Positions 21,830 to 32,498 of a stretch of DNA of 64,000 bases are shown here, piece after piece. The first letter of the stretch is position 1, and every line of letters begins with the position of its first letter. The notes under the pieces were generated by a model. The model worked only from the letters and a program-made list of their open reading frames with translations, was not told where the DNA came from and made no database searches. The DNA is from Papilionanthe hookeriana x Papilionanthe teres (taxonomy: Eukaryota > Streptophyta > Magnoliopsida > Asparagales > Orchidaceae): the NCBI GenBank assembly GCA_022702705.1, contig CM040421.1, positions 1,054,001 through 1,118,000 on the forward strand, in the 5' to 3' direction. The position numbers were made by a program, and so were the translations under genes.

Positions 21830-23302
21830 TCACAGCTCGTAAGACCGGAGGCTCTCTAGCTCTGGGTCTGGCTGGAAGTGGTAAGGTGCTTTCGTGTCAT
21901 CCATCCTTCTGAAAGTAACTGAGATCCGCTTCATTGGTACTCCTGGTATGCAATGTTTAGTGACATCTGCTCCGTTGCCCTTTAGTATCATGACGTAACC
22001 TACCGGTAATGGTATCTTTACTGGCCCTCGGAACTCACCTGGGCCTGCTATCCGGAGGTCAGATCCGAACATGATATTACACTCGTTCAGAAAAGAAACT
22101 GTGCAGAAAGGTCTGACAAAGTTGTGGTGATCGATGTGTTGGGGTATGCAGTCACCCTTCTTGTAAATGTTAATGATGCAACTGTTGGGTATGCAATCTG
22201 CTGGCAGTACCCTCCATGTTATCATTCTCTTTACCATCCTTTTGATGACTAATGGCATTGGATCTACCTTGCCATGACGGAGTATCCCGGTGGGTTTCCC
22301 TTCCTGTCTTCTGCGAAGTTGTAGCGAGCATCCACATTGTATTGTAATTCTCCCTTTCCACGGCATCCATCTCCGGGGTTCGAGTAAGTGTTTTCTCTTA
22401 AGCGGCCTGCTCGACCCATTCTTTTCAAATTTCGGATGCAGTCCACGATTTGTTGTTGTTCGTATTCTGAGAACACGTTTCTATGTAGCTCGAGGCCTTC
22501 TAGTATATTGATCCTCCTGCCTCTAATTCTCTCGAAGTATTCAAAAGTTTGCTTCTCGACATTCTGCATTCTTTCTAGCTCGTATTCTGGAATAATTTGC
22601 GAATGGCGAGGCCTGGTGATGTACTGTGGGATATTTGGCTCAATCCCTTCGTGTTCTCCTCCATACCTCGGCTCCTCGGGGATGGTCTCCATCGGGACAT
22701 CCTCCGGGGTTGCTTCTGCAACAAGGTCATGCATTACTGGTGGCTTTATCTGGTGGTGTGGTAGCCTTCCTTCTTCTGATCTCCTTGAGATTTCCCTGGT
22801 CTCTTCTGTTATCCTCGGGGTGGCCTCCTTTCTTCGGGTTCTGGAGAACCGGTATCCTTGAATATATGCCTTGGTAGTAGCGATCGCCTCGTCGCGCTCG
22901 GTCCGCTGCTAATTTAGTTAACATCTTGCGGATACGGCGATTTTTATTTCTTCGGCGAGTTGCTTTGTGAGAGTAGCTCTTCGTACTTCTCGAATCTCGT
23001 GGGCGCGGCGGCGACAAGCTGCCCTCCGCCGTAGCGACTACGGACTTGATTCTCGTTGTCCTCCTCGGTGTTTGTTTTCCTTTTCTTCTTCTTGGGTTGG
23101 TGGCTTGGGCCACCCACTTTCATTCTTGTCGGCCGAGCAGTTCCTCTCGGTCAACTGGGGTCTAGTCACCTTCCTCGTATTGCAGGCCTGCTGGTGCGAA
23201 GTCTGAGTCAATCTCTATCATCGCTCCATCTTTCACCCTCTTTTCGTCGAGTGTAAGGCTTACGCCATTTCTAAACTTCAGGACCAACCGCCCGTTCGAC
23301 AT
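21830..23302 (-). pseudogene. ALKBH9/10-like 2OG-Fe(II) oxygenase ORF of element B (broken)
   Basis: It starts at the ATG 23302-23300 (MSNGRLVLKFRNGVSL), matching A, but a TAG replaces Trp codon 47, and a shift occurs near 22370 (around CRGKG). The C-terminal 178 codons (22366-21830) are open. The dioxygenase core shows SCIINIY, the iron-binding HxD as HID (22138-22130), FVRPFCTVSF, LPVGYVMILKGNGAD, the distal iron His in KHC, and RISVTFR, the RX5R motif that binds 2-oxoglutarate in AlkB proteins. This block order is that of plant ALKBH9/ALKBH10, which remove m6A from RNA. Upstream are LEGLELHRNVFSEYEQQQIVD-type family residues, an acidic linker and a basic region (RRRNKNRRIRKMLTK) shared with A. 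It follows pol after 344 bp. All active-site residues survive, but the ORF as a whole does not. Other options: DNA/RNA alkyl repair or another AlkB substrate. Confidence 0.88.
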
Positions 23303-23646
23303 TTCCCCGCGAAAAGATAAGGAAAAGGATCAGGGGCTGTACTAAGAACAAGAACATTAAGAAAATGTTTATTGGAGACAGAGTTTTCTTTTTTTATTTT
23401 TTTTATTATTCCTTTTGTATTTTTAAATTCAACAGGAATGAAGTGGGAAAAGATCGGGAAAAAGATTTTGATTTGGAAGAGAGAACAAGGAAAATTTTAT
23501 TATCATGATTTTATTTATTTTAGCACATTTTTTATTATTTTCTCCTTTTATTTTGTTTTGTTTTATTATTTTTTGGGTTCGGACCCAGTCACAAGTAATT
23601 ACTTCACCCGTGCTTCTAGGGATGAAGAATTCATTCCTTCGGAACA
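23303..23646 (-). promoter_or_regulatory. Spacer between pol and ALKBH ORF of B with putative splice acceptor
   Basis: AT-rich and non-coding. On the minus strand TGTTCTTGTTCTTAG ends at 23342, about 40 nt before the ATG, as in A (391-392). Such a site would allow the ORF to be translated from a spliced RNA. Confidence 0.5.
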
Positions 23647-24929
23647 TCAGGTAGCGTAATACTTCTTTAAGTATCGTCCGTTGATCGGAAGCATATGTCG
23701 TTTTCCTTGGCAATTCACTAGGCTGGTAGGAGCCTCCCGAGTAGGCTTGCCTCGACCACGAAACGGTCCTTCCCAAGTGGGTTCAAATTTTCCTTTTATC
23801 TTACGGTGTGCAAGGATAGGTCTCTTGAGAACGAGAACTAAGTCACCAACTTTGAAGGTTTTTGGGCGGACCAGTCTGTCATGCGCTTGAACCATCTTAG
23901 CTTGGTATAGTTCTAAATTCTGCTGCTTGCTGCAAGTCTTTTCCTTCCGGGCTTTCCAACTCCTCTAGTCGTAATTTGGCATTCTCTTCTGTCGTGATTT
24001 TGTTTGCAGTCGCAATTCGAGTGAAGGAAAGCTGGACCTCTGAGGGTAACACTTGCCTCGGACCCATACACCGGAGCGTAAGGTGTAGCTTGAGTAGGAG
24101 TTACGAAGGTTGTCCGGTAGGCCCATAAGGCTTCTAATAACTTCTCGTGCCAATTTCTCTTATTATCATCCAAAGTTTTCTTTAAAATTTGAACGAGAGT
24201 TTTATTAAAAGCCTCGACGAGCCGTTTTCTCTTGGATAGTAAATTGTTGAATACTGCCGATCGATTCCATGTCTCCGACAAAATTGTTGATTTGCATGCT
24301 TCGAATGCGACCCATTATACGAGATGATCTGCGCGGCACTCACGAAACGGTAGACAACTTGGTTCTTGAAAAGCTGTAGCACGTGGTGTGCTTTCACTTC
24401 TACGAGTGGAGCTGCCTCTGCCCGCTTGGAAAAGTAATCTGTAGCCACAAGAATGAAGCGATGTCCTTTTGAAGATGGTGGTTCATTGGACCCGCTATAT
24501 CTGTGCCCCAACATTCAAATGGCCACGACGTAATTGTCAGATGTAGTACATTTGGAGGTTGGTGTAGAACCACTCCGTGCACTTGGCATTGGTGACAGCT
24601 CTTGACGATTTTCATGCAGTCGGTCATCACCGAGGGCCAGTAGTACCCTAGTCTTTTAATTTTCATTTTCATCTTCGGACCCGGTGGTGAGCGCCACGGA
24701 GTCTCGAATGCACCTCTTTAACAATTTCACGGGCCTCGGACCCGCTTAGGCACCTTAGCCACATTTGATCGAAAGACCTTACGTATAACGTGTTGTTTAT
24801 TAATGCGTAGGACAAAGTTCTTTTCTTGATCCGATTGGCTAATGAGCTATCGTCACGGTAGTTTTCTGTTTGCGGGTAGTACATTAATGGTGTCGCCAGA
24901 TCTTCGTGTTTTACGTCACTTGCTTGCAT
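23647..24929 (-). pseudogene. Element B integrase
   Basis: The zinc-binding domain is seen at 24740-24590 (H..LRGAHH, then C..C in SCHQCQ). The catalytic core begins with the first Asp in CWGTDIAGP, continues with TDYFSKRAEA, and has YNGSH where DNGSH is expected, so the second catalytic Asp is Tyr. The Glu motif survives in another frame as LVEAFNKTL, followed by LLEALWAYRTT. The C-terminal part reads FKVGDLVLVLKRP, KFEPTWEGP and ends NGRYLKKYYAT. At least two frameshifts are needed to read through. It would have inserted element DNA; this copy is inactive. Confidence 0.87.
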
Positions 24930-25480
24930 GCTGATTCTTCTTCTTTTTCGATTTGCGTATTGTGTCTATGTCGAGTCGTGATAGGACTTGACGTCCGTGA
25001 ACTGACACTTCCATCGATTCATCTTGCAAGCGAGGCAAATTCTTTTGCGAGGCGGGCTAACGCATCTGCTTAAAGCGTTTTCTTTTACGGGAATTTTTAG
25101 ATCGAACAATCTATATGGCATACTTGGAAGTATTGCTCGAGTCTTGGCTTTAAAATTGTATCTTGTCCGATTATCGTTGAATGATTAACTGCGAATCCCC
25201 GTAGATGTTGATGTGTGTTATCCCCATTTAAATAGTTAATTCCAGTCCTGTTACGAGAGCTTCGTATTCTGCTTTGTTGTTTGCACACGGCTCTGTCAAG
25301 TGGTAGGAGTATCTTAACATCCCCCGCTCCGGTGTTATAAATATTAGTCCGATTCCTGCCTTATCGGGCACTTATCACTTGCGATTCTTCATCTTTGTGT
25401 GCTTGTAGATGCTCCGTCGAAATATAATTCCCAACGTCGATCATCGGGGTCTTCTAAGCTCATTATTTGTTCATCCGGCA
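24930..25480 (-). pseudogene. Element B second (archaeal-type) RNase H
   Basis: After the first RNase H the minus strand reads WELYFDGAST (first acidic residue) and, in another frame at about 25335-25240, GIGLIFITPERG and ANNKAEYEAL (catalytic Glu). A second RNase H of this kind between RNase H and integrase is a hallmark of the plant Tat clade. Several frameshifts split it. Confidence 0.8.
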
Positions 25481-26165
25481 AGTCGTCATTGAGAGGAGAT
25501 TCTGCCGGCAAAGGGTGTCTTGCGAGGAAGTCTGCTAGGACTTGTCCCTTTACGGCACGAAGAGGCATGAAAGTTATATTGAATTGCGATAATATCATTG
25601 GCCACACGGCAAGTACGCGAGAAAGCGTTGGACGGGTCATCAAGTATTTCAATGGATTAAATTTCGAGATCAGGTTGACCTTATGAGAAAGCATGTAGTG
25701 CCTGAGCTTTTGAGCGGCGAAGATCAGGGCCAAACAGTGCTTTTCTATTGTGGGATACTTTATTTTCATCGGAAGTAAACGACGGCTTAGGTAATAAAGT
25801 GCATTTTCTTTACCCTCATCATTGACCTGGGCTAATAGGGCTCCGAGTGAGTCGTCTAAGCCGCGGTATAAAGTATCAACGGTCTACCTGAGGCCGGGGG
25901 CTGCTAAGACGGGAGGGTCATTAAATATTGTTTAATGTCCTCGAAGGCCCTACGGCATTTCTCTTCCCAAATAAATTTGGCGTCCTTTTTAACTAATCCG
26001 AGAAAGGCTGACACCTACCTGACAAGTTCGAGATAAAGCGTCGAAGATATGCCAACTTCCCTTGAAAAGATCGTAGTTGTTTTAAGGTTTTGGGAGGTGG
26101 CATTTCTAAGATAGCTTTAATCTTTTCCGGGTCGATTTCAATTCCACGATGTCGGACAACGAATC
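25481..26165 (-). pseudogene. Element B RT connection and first RNase H
   Basis: Reads GFVVRHRGIEIDPEKIKAIL, then AYLRRFISNLSGR (thumb/connection), then KYPTIEKHCLALIFAAQKL (RNase H) and VKGQVLADFLARHP. The region between about 25770 and 25990 is frameshifted. Removal of RNA from RNA:DNA hybrids is the expected role. Confidence 0.83.
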
Positions 26166-26760
26166 CTAAGAATTTCCGGAGGTGACGCCGAAGGCGCATT
26201 TTAAGGGATTCATCTTAAGGTTAAATTGTCTTAATCGTTCGAAAATAATTCTCGAATCATACGAGTGGTTTTCCTTTACTTTGCTCTTGATGACCAAATC
26301 ATCCACGTAGCATTCGACTTGATTGTGGATGAGATCATCAAAAATTCTTGTCATCGCTCTACGGTAGGTTGCTCCTTCGTTCTTCGGTCCGAATGGCATC
26401 ACTGTGTAGCAATATACTCCGATCGGTGTTACGAATCTTGTAAGTTTTTCATCTTCAGAGCCATTTTTATCCGGTTGTATCACGAAGATCCATCCATGAT
26501 TGAGAATATTTCATGTGTTGAAGCAATGTCGATCATTAATTCGGGATCGGTAGAGGGAATTCATCTTTTGGACATGCCTTGTTTAAATCTCTGAAATCCA
26601 CACAAATTCTGATCTGACCATTCTTCTTCCTGACTGGTACCACATTGGCTAACCAAGTCGGGTATTGTTCTTCAAGGACAAATTTGGCGTCTATTAGCTT
26701 TTTAACTTCAACTATGACTTGTTGTTTAATTTCTAGACACATTCTTCTGGGACCTTGTCC
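26166..26760 (-). pseudogene. Element B reverse transcriptase core
   Basis: From 26742: ICVDFRDLNKACPKDEFPLP (motif A region), then in a second frame TPIGVYCYTVMPFG and ATYRRAMTRIF, then the catalytic YVDD in ECYVDDLVIKSK (about 26310). A frameshift near 26500 separates the two halves. The motif wording is typical of Tat elements. Confidence 0.88.
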
Positions 26761-27258
26761 GATTGGAACGAAGTAGGATCCATTCCTAGCTTATGGACTG
26801 CGACCTGCGGAGCTAATCACGGCATCTCATCGTAGCTCCAAGCAAAACGGTCTTTAAATTCCATTAATAACTTGATTATTTCTTCGGAATCTTCTTTATT
26901 GAGTAAGGAGCTAACAAAGGTAGGTCTAGGCTCTTCGCTAGTACCTAAGTTAACTTCCGTTAACTCATCTATTGTAGATTTGATCTCTTCTTCGAACTCT
27001 AGTAGAGCATTTCCAATTTGTAAATCTTCAAGTTCTTCTGTAGTTTCCATGCAGTTTTCATTAGACTCGCAAGTGACAACCAAGAAAAATTCAGTATCGT
27101 CAACTGATGCTATTGTGCTGAATCCGAGACCATGTTTTGAATTGGGTGGACGACCGGAGTTATTCCATAATTTTTCAAAATGTTGTGATTGACCTTTTGT
27201 CCATTATCGAGGTAAGAAACCACGCTGAATTAAATTTTGAACACAGGGAGAGTATCAC
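26761..27258 (-). pseudogene. Element B linker between protease and RT
   Basis: A minus-strand frame at 27083-26817 reads an acidic segment ending with FKDRFAWSYDEMP, the usual lead-in to plant Ty3 RT. In Ogre elements an intron is known near the protease-RT boundary; I cannot identify splice sites here. Confidence 0.65.
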
Positions 27259-28511
27259 TCAAAAGGCAATTCCATTAATTCGGAATTTGATGGGCTTTAC
27301 ATTGCCGCTACGTACCTCTTTTACCACCATACCCTCGATCTTATTAGAATGGATCGGGGTCAGGGTCATAGTATGTACATAGTGGTTAATCTTCTCGTAC
27401 ATCGATTTATATTCCTCGTTCTTTTCATCTTCGAGAGAGATCTTGAATTGCGGCTTCTTCCGACTTATTATCGCTGCTTCTTGCTTGATTTCTTTTTCTT
27501 CTTCAGAACTGTCTTCCCAATCAACATTGATGGTTGGTTTCCTCTGTCCAACTGTCCTAACGTCTCTGCCACGACCTCGTCCCCGGCCTCGACCTCGGAT
27601 GCGAGTTGTGGAGAAACCTTCACCGTCTCGCCGTAAGGGAGTGGTGAGTGACTGTTGGACTAGAACTTCAGGTTCTTTATCGTCCCGAACTTCTTTTGCT
27701 TCATTCGTTATGGTATATCTGAAGAAGATTGTTTTCTTCGGAGGTGCGTAATAAGCTGCATTTTCATGGATTCCAATTTCATGTACGGAGAATGGTTGTA
27801 AGTCACCTTTGATGCACTGTTCCCCTCCATCGTAGTATTTGATGCACTGATGTAGGGATGATGGTACCATCCGATTTTCATGTATCCATGGTCGGCCCAG
27901 TAGAGCGGTTAATGACGTTTCTGAATCGATTATGTGAAATTTCGCGGTTGTCTTTGCTAAGTCACTGGTCTTCATTAGCAGTGTTATCGATCCGAGGGCT
28001 CTTTCTCCTTTCTGGTTGAATCCTCTTAATAACATTTTGTCCGCTTCGAGCTCGCGAGCATCAATTTCCAAGTATGCTAGTGTTCGAAGATTCATTATAT
28101 TGATTGATGCTCCTGGATCCACCAATACTCTGGAGAGTGTAAACTTCCCGATTGTAACTGAAATGTACAACGGTCGGTTGTGGTCTGCTGTCCCAAGTAG
28201 TAGGTCATTGTCCGTGAAGGTAACACCTCGCTGTTCCTTTAACGAGCAAACCTCATCTAAGGAATCTCCGGTCATTTGAGCTAAGCAAATTTCTGGATCA
28301 AGTAAGGCCTTGATCGAGCTTCTCTCATCTCCTTTGATAAGATGAGAGCGTCATAGATGCTTAGTTTGGCTGGTAGTTTCCTAAGATGGGCTAGCACGTT
28401 GTAGTCCACTTTATTTCCATGTGTCTCGATTTCTTCCCGAATGGGTATTTCTTCTACCGTGGTTGGTTCTTCCTGAACAACCACATGCTTTCCTTTGTCC
28501 TTTGGACCCAT
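27259..28511 (-). pseudogene. Element B aspartic protease region
   Basis: A 338-codon open frame (28275-27259) contains LVDPGASINIM, the retroviral-type aspartic protease motif, and then LLGRPWIHE, typical of plant Ty3 proteases. Upstream, 28511-28281 reads LPAKLSIYDALILSKEMREA, which precedes the protease in Tat elements. Its downstream part has a Gly-Arg stretch (RGRGRGRGRGR) followed by an acidic segment. The protease would cleave Gag-Pol. It is the best preserved part of the polyprotein. Confidence 0.87.
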
Positions 28512-28766
28512 TCTCGGAGGTAGAACTCTTCCACTTCTTAAGTTGACTTCTGTAATTTCTCCTGAATCTAGTATTGAGTTTGCTGGTGTCTCCTCCTGAA
28601 TCGGAATGACAGGTTCTTCTGGATTAGCTTCAGAGTACGAAGGTTCTAACTCTGTTATGATCGGAGCTCCTCGAAACTCGCAAATAGATTCATTGCTTGT
28701 TGAACTCTCGTAGCCTCCTTGGTGGATGTCTTCTTTGTTATTGTGATCGTCGAGATTGTGTATGAT

Positions 28767-30956
28767 TTAAGAATTGTTACTTGTATCGGAATCGATGTCT
28801 GGATTAGGTTGGTTGTCGCTAGTTACGTGATCTTTAGAAACAATCAAAACATAGCCAAGGCCATAACCCTTATCATTATAAGATCCCACCGGAGTGAGTA
28901 AATAATCATACAGAGTCAGAGGTTCGAGGGATTTCTCCCCCGAATCAGAAACAACCATCCTAGGATAAGCAGCCCCTAGTCTAGCCTTAAGAGTCTCGGT
29001 CTTTTCTTCTTCATCAATTTTCTTCTTTTCTTCAATCGTCTCTTGTTGAGGTGGTTCTTCTATCGCAAGTGATAGTGCCGACTTGACAGGTTTCGAACTC
29101 TGAATTGAGGCTCGCACCGAAGTGGATTGGATGCGATCCAAAATCTTCTTCGAAGACTTTGTTCAGGCGGTAGTCCATCCATCATCAGTCGGATAGGGGT
29201 CTATCGGAACAATGAAATCCGTCGAGATAACATTGACGGAACCTCCTTTCTGGGGTTCCTTCATGTATTCCTTCGGGATCATTATGTTCCCTTTTCGGAG
29301 ATTGTCGTTGAGCCAACTTTTGAAGGTAATACAATCTTCTATCTTGTGTCCAAGCATCCGGTGGTAAGGGCAAAAGTTAGGATCACCTTTCTTGTCGACT
29401 TCTTCGGTTTCTTAGGCTGCGGCGATTGGAAATGCGGAGTCTTCATCGAGCTGCGGAACATTTTCGGCACTTGCCTCATTCTTGAACGGATACTCCCTGC
29501 TCGAAGCTCTCTTAACGTATATTGTGGACGAGGCGGTTGTTCATCTTGTTGAGATGAGTGATAGTTGGGTCGGGGTTCTTGGTAATTCTGTTGAATTTCT
29601 TTGCGGCCGTTCGGCGGTATTTGTATTGGTTGCTTGCCTTTATCGGCTCGTTGCGATGATCCGGACTTCTTTTCAAAAGTTTTCACGGGCTTCGTTTGTC
29701 TGTTTTGTCGGTGAAACTTAATTGCTTCGCCTCCTCTTGCAAGCTTCCGGCCTTGCTTAACAACTTCTCGAAAGTCTTAATAGTAAATCCCTTGAGGAGA
29801 AGTCTTTATCGGGCCATGAATGCTCTTAAGTAAAGTGCCGGCTGCATCTTGTTCTTGTAGGCGTGGCTCACACTTCATACTTAGATTCTTCCATCGATGT
29901 ACGTAGTCCACCAAAGTTTCGTTCGACTCGCTTCTCTACCACTAAATCACCATAGTGATGTGGTGCTTGAGCTCCGGCAAATCGCTTGATGAAGAGGTTC
30001 TCTAATTCGAAAATGTCTTCATCGAACCGTTCGGTAATTCCGCATACCAATCAAAGGCGATTCTCGACGAGTCGCCGACAAATTGTCGGAAGAGTAAAGC
30101 ATCACTTCCGCCGGCATTGCAACAAGCGGCACGAAAATATGCAACATGCTGTCGAGGGTTTCCGGTTCCATCAAAGGTCTTGAACAGAGGTGGTACAAAA
30201 CCTTTCAGATATTGGACAACATCGAATTCTTCGGGGTAAGGTCTACCCGTCCGAATGGATGTCCCTCTCTTTGATTGTGCCAAGGCTTCTCTCACCTGCT
30301 GTTCCACCATGCTCTTGATATCCTTTTCCAGAATCATGCTTTATATTGCATCCTTTTTTAACTGATCATCCCAGTTGACGGATGTAATCTCCTTTCCTCC
30401 GTCTACTGATGTGAATAACTTACGGGGGTGTTTCTCTTTAGGGTTGAACCCGACTGCGGAGAGTGGCTAGGGCTGTAGCCATCTCTTCCATCCTTTTTGC
30501 CATTTGGGCGATCGTATCATCTTTCTCTTGAAGCTGTATCCTCATCACTTCCGGCTCCTCTCTTTCTACGGTTGCAGGAGCACCTTGTGAAGCTGACGAA
30601 GCTCGTGTTTCAACCATGTTAATTTCTGCATATTCATCATCCATAAACTCTGACGAGTCGACTTCATCTCCGAATTTTTCTTCTCTTTCTCTTGCTAATC
30701 GCTGAATATCAGTTCTTAGCTTTTCCATAGCATCTTTTAGTGGCCTTTTCTGTACATCCTTGCAGTTGTCATGCGATAACTGTCGGATTTCCTTCTCAAG
30801 AGTCCCCTTCATTGCGGTAGCACTTTCTTCGGACTCGAGTCTCACGATGAGACTTTCCTTCTCGGGTTGTTGTTTTAATCTTAATTGTCCGGTAGTGGGA
30901 CGCCATACCATCCTTACAGCGACGGAAGGTGCAGGACCGGATGGTGCGTCGGCCAA
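28767..30956 (-). pseudogene. Element B gag
   Basis: The N-terminal part (30956-30438) is charged and probably coiled coil (REREEKFG, KDDTIAQMAKRMEEM). The gag core follows at 30337-29868: PLFKTFDGTGNPRQHVAYF, then FDWYAELPNGS and ELENLFIKRF, the standard capsid signature of plant Ty3 elements. A basic Gln/Pro-rich region follows, then the CPYHRMLGHKIEDC knuckle-like motif at about 29375-29333. Several shifts break it. It would form the particle and bind RNA. Confidence 0.85.
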
Positions 30957-31028
30957 ATCTTTGGAAGGCGGTATCCTCCACTAATTTGTAGTCTCGAAAC
31001 AACGACGGGTGAACTAGCTTTCATTCTC

Positions 31029-31953
31029 TTATTCGGCTTTTCGCAGCGATAGCGAGGTTCTACTCGCGGCCCAGAGACGGGATTTGGCCGGCACCCGCCC
31101 TATCCTTCTTAAAATCTCTGATACAGGGCATTTTTCTTTCTTTGCTAACTTTTCTATCAGGGTTTGCAGTCGAGCAAATGGCATAATTCTAGCCCTTTTC
31201 TTAAGGCCGTCGTTGTAATATGCGGGCTGAGGCAATGCAGAAGCAATCTTGCAGACATTTTCCTCATCCTCTGCGGCGGAGAGGGGATGAAACCTACTTC
31301 CTCCCAAAAGTGGTATGTATTTAGGCAGCGGTGTATACTCGGGCAGTTCTGGGATTTCCTCCAGGAAAGCGACTTCGGCGGCTACGGCTTCTACAGTAAT
31401 CCTTCTACTCGTTCCTTCTCTGAGTCCGTGTCAGTGATGGAATTCTCGAGCTGGACCCGATCTCGAAAACAGAAGGTCTCACAGGAAGATCTGTACCCTC
31501 CACAGGTTCATCACAGTTCTGAATTTCCTTCCCCTTTAGTTTGGCAGAAGCCGGGGTAGGTACAGAGACAACTAGACCAGTGGGAGTAGCAACAACAGTC
31601 CTTCTGCGAACAACAGTACTCCTCTCAGTTGGAATCTTTTGCAGAGAAGGGAATTCATGAGTTGACTTGAGGTTAAACTCGATCGACGGCTTCTCGGTTT
31701 CCGGTACTTTGCTTGCGAGTGAAAAGAGAGTGACGTCGGGGATTTTGATGTCGGTGTCCCCGAATCCTTGTCCGAATCGAATGATTCCATTATCGAGCGA
31801 TTCGTCCTTGAACACGGCCGGGTCCAGGTCCGTTGACGAAGGAGAAGATCGGTTTTGGGCTTCCATTTCTACAGGGCAGATTCCAAGTGTTAGTCCCGAA
31901 TCGTGCTTCTTCTTGTCGTAAAACTTATGACGAAAAAGAAAGAGCCCGAACAT
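31029..31953 (-). pseudogene. Leader ORF(s) upstream of gag in element B
   Basis: Between primer-binding site and gag lies a 182-codon frame (31953-31405, starting MFGLFLFRHKFYDKKKH, Ser/Thr-rich) and a 92-codon frame (31307-31029, with ARLQTLIEKLAKKEK). No family is recognised. Ogre elements have an extra ORF1 in this place, so this may be its equivalent or a gag N-terminal extension. No homologous copy is in the window for comparison. Confidence 0.5.
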
Positions 31954-32392
31954 ATTTCCGTTTATCTTAGTGTATTTGTGGTATTAAAAGAAAATTTATT
32001 TAGATAATTGTTTTTCTAAAAGATTTGTTCGTTAGGACGAAGAATTATTAAAAGAAGGAGAGTTGTAGGAAGGGTAAAGGAATTGATTAGGAACTGAAAA
32101 CGGAAGAGAAAGTCTTGTAGAAACTTCTCGACCCACAAGACTGCTCCTAAACTAATACTTATTGGGGGCCCACCCCACCTCAGAAATGAGGTAAAAGGAT
32201 CTCGGAACCTCTCGTTTAGGGGTGTCTAAACGGTGACTCTAAATCCGAGAGAATGTTGGCTATACTTGTTCGAGGTAGAAATAAACATAGTATTCCAACG
32301 GGAAGAAGGGTAGTTTGATCCACTAGGGACATGGATGTACTACCGATTTCTTTGAAAGCAGAATTATTTGATTAAAAATGGAGAGAGGAATT
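31954..32392 (-). other. Element B 5' untranslated leader after the primer-binding site
   Basis: No ORF is supported. In this stretch a retroelement normally holds the packaging signal and any 5' splice site; neither can be assigned by eye. Confidence 0.5.
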
Positions 32393-32411
32393 GTCCCCAG
32401 CGGAGTCGCCA
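32393..32411 (-). promoter_or_regulatory. Primer-binding site, tRNA-Arg type
   Basis: The minus strand reads TGGCGACTCCGCTGGGGAC, 5 nt after the 5' LTR end. From recall it is complementary to the 3' end of plant tRNA-Arg (ACG). A tRNA-Arg primer is known for Ogre/Tat elements. Confidence 0.85.
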
Positions 32412-32448
32412 GAAATTGTCGGCATATTTTTAGGTTTTAAATTTGGTT

Positions 32449-32498
<50 letters not shown>

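Noticed and set aside
21830..23302. Endogenous plant RNA virus (flexivirus AlkB) origin
   Set aside because: The wording around HID, FVRPFCTVSF and KGNGAD fits plant ALKBH9/10; no viral replicase or coat protein is nearby. A phylogeny would settle it.
23681..28279. Plus-strand ORFs opposite pol of B
   Set aside because: They are antisense shadows of the polyprotein.
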